Source: an uncultured Ruminococcus sp.
GTDB lineage: Bacteria; Bacillota; Clostridia; Oscillospirales; Acutalibacteraceae
DNA length: 12,529 nucleotides
Assembly: GCA_946055445.1 (NCBI GenBank)
Contig: CAMGGF010000019.1
Span: 1-12,529 of the forward strand
Reading direction: 5' to 3'
Part shown: positions 6,039 to 11,702 of the stretch, one piece after another
Numbering within the stretch: position 1 is the stretch's first letter
Layout: the number at the start of each line of letters is the position of its first letter
The notes under the pieces: model-generated
The model's input: only the letters and a program-made list of their open reading frames with translations
The model's database searches: none
What the model was told of the DNA's origin: nothing
Translations under genes and position numbers: made by a program

Positions 6039-6524
6039 ATGAAAACTTTAATCGTTTATGCTACGAAAAACGGTGTGACCAAAAAAGCGGCAAAAATTCT
6101 CGGGGAAAAACTCGGCGGGGCAGACCTCAAAAATATTGCGCGCGACACGGTTGACCTTGCCCCTTATGACCGCGTTTTGGTCGGCAGTAATATCCGTATG
6201 GGCACGGTTGACCGCAAAATCCGCGCGTTTTTGCTGTCGCAAATCGGTATACTGTTGCAAAAAGAACTCGGGTTGTTTGTTTGTTGTTGTTTTCCGAAAC
6301 AGGAGGAAACCTATTTCCAAAATAATGTACCCTCGCAACTTTTGGCGCACGCAAAAGCCACCGCCGCATTGGGCGGAGAACTTGACCGCGCAAAATTAAA
6401 GGGCGCGGACAAATTGGTTGCGAAAATGGTGCTGAAAGCCGATCACGAGCAAGGCATTTTGCGCACTTTTGTATTGGAAAATGACAGAATTGACGCATTT
6501 GTTGAGAAACTGACGAAAATGTAA
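6039..6524 (+). CDS. Flavodoxin-domain protein (HemG-like flavodoxin fold)
   Basis: 161 residues. The start MKTLIVYATKNGVTKKAA is the FMN phosphate-binding loop of flavodoxins. The later YDRVLVGSNIRMG (43-55) and the helix DRKIRAFLL match the flavodoxin-domain group that also holds HemG protoporphyrinogen oxidase. Proteins of this group in anaerobes are small electron carriers or reductases with uncertain partners. Three consecutive cysteines follow the next strand (Cys82-84, LFVCCCF). I chose the ATG at 6039, one base after the phosphoesterase stop; the in-frame TTG at 6018 lies inside that gene. The ribosome-binding site is weak (GAAAGAG about 12 bases upstream), so translation probably depends on the upstream gene. 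It ends the cluster that starts at 2941, with a terminator after it. Confidence 0.82.
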   Translation: MKTLIVYATKNGVTKKAAKILGEKLGGADLKNIARDTVDLAPYDRVLVGSNIRMGTVDRKIRAFLLSQIGILLQKELGLFVCCCFPKQEETYFQNNVPSQLLAHAKATAALGGELDRAKLKGADKLVAKMVLKADHEQGILRTFVLENDRIDAFVEKLTKM

Positions 6525-6538
6525 CGGGCAGTTGCAAT

Positions 6539-6577
6539 GCCGCAAACAGCAGGGCAACCGTTGGTTGCGGCTTTTTT
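6539..6577 (+). terminator. Intrinsic terminator after the flavodoxin gene
   Basis: GCCGCAA (6539-6545) pairs with TTGCGGC (6565-6571), followed directly by six T. An alternative inner hairpin GCAACC/GGTTGC ends at 6568. It closes the 2941-6524 cluster. Confidence 0.75.
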
Positions 6578-6633
6578 CGGCTGACAAGTAAAGTCGCTGG
6601 CGCAACCGCAACCGAATATGGTAACCTGAGGAC

Positions 6634-6909
6634 AAGGTGAGGAGAGCCGAACCCGATATGGTTTAAAACGGTATATTTCCGCTTGAACTGCGTTAAAAAT
6701 CTCGCCATACGGTAGTATGGCATCGATTTTATGTCTTTCGGGAACGAAAATCTACTCATTTTAAACTGCTCTGCACCGAAAATGCAGAGAGTACGGATGG
6801 ATTTTTGCTTTTGAGACGGCAGTCGGGCTGACGCCCGACAACGATGAAAAAGTGAAAAGCCGCCGTACTATCAAATTTTCGGCATATTGTGTTCGACTCT
6901 CCTCACCTT
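6634..6909. repeat. Fold-back element with 27-bp terminal inverted repeats and nested hairpins
   Basis: The ends 6634-6660 and 6883-6909 pair over 27 positions: 24 Watson-Crick, one G-T, two mismatches. Inside, helices nest without conflict: 6661-6668 with 6759-6766 (GTTTAAAA/TTTTAAAC), enclosing 6696-6730 (AAAATC and GCCATAC arms, loop GGTA) and 6736-6749 (TTTCG/CGAAA, loop GGAA); 6769-6775 with 6783-6789 (CTCTGCA/TGCAGAG); and 6790-6796 with 6863-6869, enclosing 6807-6812/6855-6860 and 6822-6828/6833-6839. There is no gene inside. It could be a MITE-like non-autonomous transposable element or a structured RNA. I found no clear target-site duplication. Confidence 0.7.
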
Positions 6910-6937
6910 AACGAAAAAGCAAAAGGAGAATAGCAAA

Positions 6938-7609
6938 ATGGGTTATCTGGACAAAATTAAACTGGCAGAGTATTCGCGGGCGGAGGATTGGCTCAACTCC
7001 ATTTCGCATATGGTCGGTGGCGGGCTTTCGGTGCTGGCACTGCTTTTGTGCCTGATTCGTGCGATTGTCGCGCGGCGTTGGGATTATGCAATTTTAAGTC
7101 TTATTTACGGGTTTACGATGATTGCAATGTATTCGTGCTCGTCCGTGTACCACGCCCTGCGCCCGAACCGCGGCAAAAAAGCCATGCGTATGGTAGACCA
7201 CGCAATGATTTATCCGATGATTGCGGGCACAATTACGCCGTTTGCGGTGTTGGTGATTGCGCCCGTCAAGCCCGTGCTCGGGTGGGTAATCGTGGCTGTG
7301 GCGTGGGTGACTGTCGCCGCCGCCGTGCCGATTACTTTAACGCTTTTCAACAAAACAAAAGTTGTGCAAATGGTGCTGTATTTGGCGCTTGGCTGGATGA
7401 TTATTGTCGCCATCAAAACACTTTGGGAATGTTTTGACCGCACAGGCACGATTTTGATGATTGCAGGCGGCGTGCTGTATACGCTCGGCGCGATTATCTA
7501 CGGCATCGGCGCAAAGAAGAAGTATTTTCACAGCGTGTTTCATTTCTTTGTGCTGGCAGGCTCAGTTTTGCACTTTTTTGCCCTATACTTATATGTATTT
7601 GTAAAATAA
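6938..7609 (+). CDS. Hemolysin III / PAQR-family membrane protein
   Basis: 223 residues with seven hydrophobic spans, the usual size of bacterial hemolysin III (YqfA/TrhA, PAQR superfamily) proteins. Conserved polar residues sit where the family has them: SCSSVYHAL (66-74, His72), DHAMIY (87-92, Asp87-His88) and HSVFH near the C-terminus (198-202), which together form the putative zinc or hydrolase site. The biochemical role in bacteria is unsettled; membrane-lipid homeostasis is one proposal, and 'hemolysin' is historical. The ATG at 6938 has AAGGAG at 6923-6928. An in-frame TTG at 6887 lies inside the fold-back element and lacks a ribosome-binding site. It stands alone: the fold-back element ends 28 bases upstream and the rplU promoter follows. 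I find no own promoter outside the element. Confidence 0.9.
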   Translation: MGYLDKIKLAEYSRAEDWLNSISHMVGGGLSVLALLLCLIRAIVARRWDYAILSLIYGFTMIAMYSCSSVYHALRPNRGKKAMRMVDHAMIYPMIAGTITPFAVLVIAPVKPVLGWVIVAVAWVTVAAAVPITLTLFNKTKVVQMVLYLALGWMIIVAIKTLWECFDRTGTILMIAGGVLYTLGAIIYGIGAKKKYFHSVFHFFVLAGSVLHFFALYLYVFVK

Positions 7610-7636
7610 CGGTATTCGGAAAATGTAAAAAAACGG

Positions 7637-7665
7637 TTGACAAGGCTTGACAATTCTGTTAAAAT
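7637..7665 (+). promoter_or_regulatory. Sigma-A promoter of rplU-prp-rpmA
   Basis: TTGACA (7637-7642), exact 17-base spacer, TAAAAT (7660-7665). A second TTGACA at 7647-7652 has no matching -10. Transcription should begin near 7672. Confidence 0.8.
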
Positions 7666-7671
7666 ACCATT

Positions 7672-7759
7672 TGCCGCATATTGGGGGCGTGCTGTATGCA
7701 CAGAAAACAAGCGTTCTTGTGCCCACGGTAGCGAGTCTATATTTAAGGTAGGTAAAACT
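7672..7759 (+). promoter_or_regulatory. Putative ribosomal protein L21 leader
   Basis: About 88 bases lie between the expected transcription start and rplU. They contain a hairpin-capable segment: TGGG (7682-7685) can pair with CCCA (7722-7725), enclosing GCACA/TGTGC (7698-7702 and 7718-7722, sharing one base with the outer helix, so the two compete at the edge). L21 leaders in this position are known in Bacillota and are thought to be bound by L21 for feedback control. Position and size fit; I cannot confirm the consensus by eye. Confidence 0.45.
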
Positions 7760-8071
7760 ATGTACGCAGTAATCGAAACAGGCGGCAAGCAGTACAAAGT
7801 ACAGCCCGGCGATGTGATTTTCGTCGAGAAACTTGCAGTCGAAGAAAATGCCGAAGTGACTTTTGACAAAGTCATTGCAGTCGGTGCAGATGACGGCATC
7901 AAGGTCGGCAAACCCTATGTTGAGGGCGCAACCGTTACCGCCAAAGCGTTGAAAAACGGCAAAGGCAAAAAGGTCGTTGTGTTCACTTACAAACCCAAAA
8001 AGAACGAAAAACGCAAAAAAGGCCATCGTCAGCCCTACACCAAGGTTGAGATTGCCGCAATTAACGCGTAA
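7760..8071 (+). CDS. rplU: 50S ribosomal protein L21
   Basis: 103 residues, standard length. It begins MYAVIETGGKQYKVQPGD, the L21 signature, and has the basic C-terminal segment FTYKPKKNEKRKKGHRQPYT that binds 23S rRNA. The ATG at 7760 follows AAGGTAGG by 7 bases. It is first in the L21-Prp-L27 unit, with prp starting 2 bases after the stop. Confidence 0.98.
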   Translation: MYAVIETGGKQYKVQPGDVIFVEKLAVEENAEVTFDKVIAVGADDGIKVGKPYVEGATVTAKALKNGKGKKVVVFTYKPKKNEKRKKGHRQPYTKVEIAAINA

Positions 8072-8073
8072 CG

Positions 8074-8391
8074 ATGATTTGTGCAGACTTTCATTTCGGT
8101 GAAAACGGTATTTCGTTTACCGTAAAAGGCCATTCGGGCAGCGCAAATGCAGGCGAAGATATTGTCTGCGCGGCGGTTTCCTCGGCGGTCTATATGGCGG
8201 CAAACACCGTGACCGAGATTTTGGGGCTTTCCCCTGAAATCACAGAACGCGACGGGTTTTTATCCCTGACGCTTTCCGGCGGTGCCGAAGCGAAAGCGGC
8301 GTCCCCCGTAATCGAGGGGCTTTGCCTGCATCTCGCGGGCTTAGAAGAACAGTATTCCGACTATATCCATGTTGAAAGAGGTGCTTTATAA
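8074..8391 (+). CDS. prp: Ribosomal-processing cysteine protease Prp
   Basis: 105 residues, normal for Prp (YsxB family). The catalytic pair is visible in GHSGSANAGEDIVCAAVSS: His20 and Cys32, 12 residues apart as in the S. aureus enzyme. Prp removes the N-terminal extension of L27, an essential step in Bacillota ribosome assembly, and its substrate is encoded directly downstream. It has no clear ribosome-binding site of its own and starts 2 bases after the rplU stop, so it is probably translated by coupling. That would keep the protease level below the ribosomal proteins. Its stop TAA overlaps the rpmA ATG by one base. Confidence 0.95.
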   Translation: MICADFHFGENGISFTVKGHSGSANAGEDIVCAAVSSAVYMAANTVTEILGLSPEITERDGFLSLTLSGGAEAKAASPVIEGLCLHLAGLEEQYSDYIHVERGAL

Positions 8392-8675
8392 TGCTTAAAA
8401 TTAACATTCAGTTATTTGCACACAAAAAAGGTATGGGTTCGACCAAAAACGGTCGTGACTCCGAATCCAAAAGACTCGGCGTAAAACGCGCTGACGGTCA
8501 GTTCGTGCTTGCGGGGAACATTCTCGTCAAACAGCGCGGTACACATATCCATCCCGGTGAAAATGTCGGCAGAGGCTCCGATGACACCCTCTTTGCTAAA
8601 ATCGACGGCAAAGTGAAATTCGAAAGAATGGGTAAAGACCGCAAAAAAGTCAGTGTTTATGCTGTTGAGCAGTAA
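8391..8675 (+). CDS. rpmA: 50S ribosomal protein L27 (with Prp-cleaved N-terminal extension)
   Basis: 94 residues. The N-terminus MLKINIQLF precedes AHKKGMGSTKNGRDS, the usual mature start of L27, whose tail reaches towards the peptidyl-transferase centre. The extension matches the Bacillota pre-sequence removed by Prp after the Phe at position 9. The ATG at 8391 overlaps the prp stop, and its ribosome-binding site (GAAAGAGG) lies in the last prp codons. It is the last gene of the unit, with a terminator after it. obgE, which follows rpmA in many Bacillota, is absent here. Confidence 0.98.
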   Translation: MLKINIQLFAHKKGMGSTKNGRDSESKRLGVKRADGQFVLAGNILVKQRGTHIHPGENVGRGSDDTLFAKIDGKVKFERMGKDRKKVSVYAVEQ

Positions 8676-8699
8676 ACAAAATTGCTTGTAATGTTGTGT

Positions 8700-8732
8700 A
8701 AAGGACAGTAACGGTTGTTGCTGTCCTTTTTT
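8700..8732 (+). terminator. Intrinsic terminator after rpmA
   Basis: AAAGGACAG (8700-8708) pairs with CTGTCCTTT (8721-8729). The stem continues inward through T-G, AAC/GTT to a GGTT loop. T continues to 8732. Confidence 0.85.
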
Positions 8733-8765
8733 CACTGCCACACGCAGAGAAATATAACAAACTGA

Positions 8766-8798
8766 CAGAAAATCCAACAAAAAGGTTGAAATTTTCTG
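8766..8798. promoter_or_regulatory. Inverted repeat over the -35 region (possible operator)
   Basis: CAGAAAAT (8766-8773) and ATTTTCTG (8791-8798) are perfect arms, and CAAC/GTTG (8775-8778 and 8785-8788) continue inward. It covers the -35 hexamer of the promoter for the methyltransferase gene. In addition GAAAATCCA occurs at 8768-8776 and again at 8798-8806. This could be a repressor site or a chance A/T-rich palindrome. Confidence 0.35.
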
Positions 8799-8814
8799 AA
8801 AATCCATATATACT
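8786..8814 (+). promoter_or_regulatory. Sigma-A promoter of the rRNA methyltransferase gene
   Basis: TTGAAA (8786-8791), 17-base spacer, TATACT (8809-8814), about 25-30 bases before the start codon region and after the rpmA terminator. Confidence 0.75.
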
Positions 8815-8846
8815 AATAGAGATGTTCAAACAGAAAGGAATGCGTT

Positions 8847-9962
8847 ATGAATTTACAGTTTGCCGCGCCGTGTTTGTTCGGTTTGGAAAGTTTGGTCGCC
8901 GATGAATTGCGGCAAATGGGCGCCGAAAATGTTGCCGCCGACAACGGCAGGGTGTTTTTTGCGGGCGATGAAACATTGCTTGTCCGTGCAAACCTCTGTT
9001 CGCGCTTTGCGGAACGGATTTTGGTGGTGCTCGGCAGTTTTGAGGCGCATACTTTCGAGGAACTGTTCCAAGGCGTGAAAAACCTGCCGTTGGAAAATTG
9101 GATTGGCGAACACGATGAATTCCCCGTGAAAGGGTACAGTTTAAAGTCCGATTTATTCAGCGTGCGCGACTGCCAGGCGATTATCAAAAAAGCCGCGGTG
9201 GAGCGATTGAAAAACGCATATGGCGTGGAATGGTTCGAAGAAACGGGCACGCGGTATCGGTTGGATTTTTCGATTTTAAAAAATCAGGTGCATATTTTTC
9301 TCGACACCACGGGTGTGCCTTTGCACAAACGCGGCTACCGTCCGGCTGCAAATGACGCGCCGATGCGTGAAACTTTAGCGGCGGCGCTTTGTGCGCTCGC
9401 GCGGTTGCGCCCGTATCATACGCTGTATGACCCGATGTGTGGGTCGGGCACGATTTTAATTGAGGGCGCCATGCTTGCCCAAAATATCGCGCCGGGACTG
9501 CATCGCCATTTTGCGGCAGAACGCTTTTCGCAAATTCCGCGAGAACTTTGGGCGGCGGAACGCGAAAGGGCAGAGGCGGCAATCGTGGACGCTCCCGATT
9601 TTATCGCTTACGGGGCGGATATTGACCGTACAGCACTCAAAACTGCGCGGGAAAATGCATTGCGCGCAGGCGTGTCTGATAAAATCGTTTTGGAATACGG
9701 CGATGTGCGTAAGTTTCGCCCGCAGACCGAGCGCGGCACGCTGGTGACCAATCCACCGTACGGCGAACGGTTGGCGGATACAAAATATGCCGCCGAGTTA
9801 ATTCGTGAAATGGGCAAGGTGTTCGAGAGACGGCACGGGTTCAGTTACGGCATCATCAGCCCCGAGGCGGAATTTGAGGACTTGTTCGGGCGCAAAGCCG
9901 ACAAGCGCCGAAAACTCTATAACGGTATGATAAAATGTCAGTTGTATATGTATTTTAAATAA
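8847..9962 (+). CDS. 23S rRNA guanine-N2 methyltransferase-like protein (RlmL N-domain / YpsC family)
   Basis: 371 residues. An N-terminal RNA-binding THUMP-type region (about 45-160) is followed by a Rossmann SAM-dependent methyltransferase domain: DPMCGSGTILIEGA (195-208) is the SAM motif I, GADID (256-260) the acidic ribose contact, and NPPYGERL (302-309) the N-methyltransferase catalytic motif. The length and order match the stand-alone Bacillota proteins (YpsC type) related to the N-terminal half of E. coli RlmL, which makes m2G in 23S rRNA. Target-base assignment is by family. The ATG at 8847 follows AGAAAGGAA. It has its own promoter and is followed after 28 bases by the lipid kinase, likely on the same transcript. 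Confidence 0.92.
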   Translation: MNLQFAAPCLFGLESLVADELRQMGAENVAADNGRVFFAGDETLLVRANLCSRFAERILVVLGSFEAHTFEELFQGVKNLPLENWIGEHDEFPVKGYSLKSDLFSVRDCQAIIKKAAVERLKNAYGVEWFEETGTRYRLDFSILKNQVHIFLDTTGVPLHKRGYRPAANDAPMRETLAAALCALARLRPYHTLYDPMCGSGTILIEGAMLAQNIAPGLHRHFAAERFSQIPRELWAAERERAEAAIVDAPDFIAYGADIDRTALKTARENALRAGVSDKIVLEYGDVRKFRPQTERGTLVTNPPYGERLADTKYAAELIREMGKVFERRHGFSYGIISPEAEFEDLFGRKADKRRKLYNGMIKCQLYMYFK

Positions 9963-9990
9963 AGATTTTCTGCATGGGAAGTGAACGGAA

Positions 9991-10950
9991 ATGAGACATA
10001 TTTTTATCGTCAATCCTGCGGCCGGCAAGGGCAGTGCGGCAAAACGGATTATCCCCGAAATTAAAGCATATTTTGAAAAGCACCAAGACCTCTCGTGGGA
10101 GATTTATCAAACCACCGCCCCGGGCGACGGTAAAGCCTATACCGAAAGCATTGCCAAAACGGGCGAGCCGGTGCGGTTTTATGCCTGCGGCGGCGACGGC
10201 ACGCTCTATGAAGTGGTGAACGGCGCTTACAAATATCCGAATGCGGCTGTGGGAATTATCCCCTTGGGCTCGGGCAACGATTTTGCGCGCGTGTTCGGCG
10301 GCAGCGACAAAATGTTTGACATCGGCGCGCAGGTGAACGGCGAAACCGTAGCGTTTGATTTGATTGACGCGGGCGGGCATGTTGCGATTAACCAATGCTC
10401 CATGGGGCTGGACGCCGAGGTGTGCGCCAAGCAGGCGTATTTTAAGAAACTGCCGGGCGTCGGCGGGGAATTTGCCTATACCATGTCGCTGTTTTATTGC
10501 TTAATGCGTCGGTTAAAGAGCGAGTTTAAAATTGTGGTGGATGACAAAGAAACCTACGAGGGCACGATGCTGTTTTCGCTGTGCGCCAACGGGCGTTGGT
10601 ACGGCGGCGGGTATAAAGGCGCGCCGAAAGCCGTGCCGAATGACGGGCTGTTGGATTTTGTGATGGTACGCAAAACCGTCGGGCGCCTGAAACTTGCCGG
10701 TTTGGTCGGGCAATACAAACGCGGCGAGCATCTCGGTTGGGATTTTACCACCTTTGTACGCGGCAAAAAAATGCAGATTTTCAGCAAAAAGCCTGCCGCG
10801 GTCAATGTAGACGGCGAGTGCGAATATGTAACCGAAAGCACATTTCAAATTTTGGAGGGCGCGCTGCAAGTCATTCTGCCCGATAAAGCGGCTTATCTGC
10901 AAACCGTCGGCAACGATACCGACGAAAAAGCGCCGTCCTTGTTAAAATGA
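9991..10950 (+). CDS. YegS/BmrU-like lipid (diacylglycerol) kinase family protein
   Basis: 319 residues. It shows the diacylglycerol/sphingosine-kinase catalytic fold: NPAAGKGSA (8-16) is the first nucleotide loop, ACGGDGTLYEVVNG (65-78) carries the GGDGT motif, and PLGSGNDFAR (91-100) completes the ATP site. The C-terminal half is the beta-rich lipid-binding domain with MGLDAEV and NVDGE near the end. Members phosphorylate diacylglycerol or related lipids at the membrane; the Bacillota member DgkB recycles diacylglycerol. The specific substrate is not readable here. The ATG at 9991 has a modest site, GGGAAG, about 10 bases upstream. No terminator separates it from the methyltransferase gene. 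Confidence 0.9.
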   Translation: MRHIFIVNPAAGKGSAAKRIIPEIKAYFEKHQDLSWEIYQTTAPGDGKAYTESIAKTGEPVRFYACGGDGTLYEVVNGAYKYPNAAVGIIPLGSGNDFARVFGGSDKMFDIGAQVNGETVAFDLIDAGGHVAINQCSMGLDAEVCAKQAYFKKLPGVGGEFAYTMSLFYCLMRRLKSEFKIVVDDKETYEGTMLFSLCANGRWYGGGYKGAPKAVPNDGLLDFVMVRKTVGRLKLAGLVGQYKRGEHLGWDFTTFVRGKKMQIFSKKPAAVNVDGECEYVTESTFQILEGALQVILPDKAAYLQTVGNDTDEKAPSLLK

Positions 10951-10985
10951 TGTAAAATCGGTGCAAAATTTGTGTAAATCGTGCA

Positions 10986-11014
10986 TTGCGCTTTTATACA
11001 GTAAAGCATATAAT
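10986..11014 (+). promoter_or_regulatory. Sigma-A promoter between the lipid kinase and the headless ORF
   Basis: TTGCGC (10986-10991), exact 17-base spacer, perfect TATAAT (11009-11014). Transcription should begin around 11021, immediately before the hairpin at 11030-11055. Confidence 0.6.
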
Positions 11015-11029
11015 AAATGCGTAGATAGA

Positions 11030-11055
11030 AAAAGAGTGTCAGGCGGCACTCTTTT
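11030..11055. terminator. Terminator-like hairpin directly after a promoter
   Basis: 11-bp stem (11030-11040 with 11045-11055, one T-G), 4-base loop AGGC, then CTGTTTCT. On the minus strand it is followed by five T. It can end the lipid-kinase transcript, but it also lies only about 10 bases after the predicted start of a new transcript. Confidence 0.75.
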
Positions 11056-11075
11056 CTGTTTCTATTGACGGCTCT

Positions 11076-11630
11076 TTGCAAGGGCAGGTCATTGATACGA
11101 TGTATACCTATTATGTCGAGCTTGTCGGAAACGGCTGGGACGATTACGACACGATTTTCAAAAACTACTTTGCGAAACTCGTCGAAGTGCGCAAAGAAGT
11201 GTTCGGCGACGATTATATGACCGATGAAATTATGTTCGCGGCGCTTGAGGGCAATGTCAAAACCTACGGCAAATCCTTAACTGGTACCGAGGATGTGTTT
11301 GACGAAAACTCGGGCGAGCAGTTGGAGTTTAAGTCCATCGGCGCCTATCAAACCGCTTACGGCGAGGATTACAAGTTTACAACCGTTGTGCTGTCGGAAA
11401 ATGAAATTGCGCTTGACGCTTACAAGGCGGGGCTTGATACCGACCGACTTGCGGTGTACGGCATTTCTGCGGACGAAATCACCGCGGTGAAATCATTTGC
11501 CGTCGGCGTGCAGACCGCGGACGGCGCAACCGTGACGCAAGCGACCGTGGTGGTTGTCAAAATCGGCAGTACCTGGTATGTGGATAACACCGTGACCGAT
11601 ACCGCGCCGCTGTATAACTTTTACAAATAA
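11076..11630 (+). CDS. Exported-domain protein fragment lacking a normal start (possible 5'-truncated gene)
   Basis: The frame is open from 11025 to the TAA ending at 11630, but no ATG with a ribosome-binding site exists. The only candidates are TTG at 11076 (no site) and ATG at 11100 (weak GGCAGG). Up to 184 residues: the first part is helical and acidic (TYYVELVGNGWDDYDTIFKNYF), and the last 60 form strands ending VVVVKIGSTWYVDNTVTD, resembling NTF2-like/DUF4878-type lipoprotein domains. There is no signal peptide or membrane span, although the composition looks extracytoplasmic. The simplest reading is that the export signal and start were lost by a deletion next to the terminator at 11030-11055. 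A short functional protein from TTG is possible but less likely. I do not recognise the family with certainty. Confidence 0.55.
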   Translation: MQGQVIDTMYTYYVELVGNGWDDYDTIFKNYFAKLVEVRKEVFGDDYMTDEIMFAALEGNVKTYGKSLTGTEDVFDENSGEQLEFKSIGAYQTAYGEDYKFTTVVLSENEIALDAYKAGLDTDRLAVYGISADEITAVKSFAVGVQTADGATVTQATVVVVKIGSTWYVDNTVTDTAPLYNFYK

Positions 11631-11636
11631 TGCACA

Positions 11637-11677
11637 GAAAGACGCGGACGGTTTTTGCCTGTTCCGCGTCTTTCTTT
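11637..11677 (+). terminator. Intrinsic terminator after the headless ORF
   Basis: 12-bp perfect stem: GAAAGACGCGGA (11637-11648) with TCCGCGTCTTTC (11663-11674), followed by TTTA. It starts 6 bases after the stop codon. Confidence 0.78.
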
Positions 11678-11702
11678 ACAGAATAACAAAAGGGTTGATT
11701 TT

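Noticed and set aside
6018..6041. TTG start for the flavodoxin protein at 6018
   Set aside because: It adds seven residues not expected before the MKTLIVYATKNG flavodoxin start and has no ribosome-binding site.
6127..6759. 210-residue open frame on the minus strand over the flavodoxin gene and the fold-back element
   Set aside because: It crosses a real gene, a terminator and the inverted-repeat element, and matches no family. The open frame seems accidental, although the part inside the element would recur wherever the element does.
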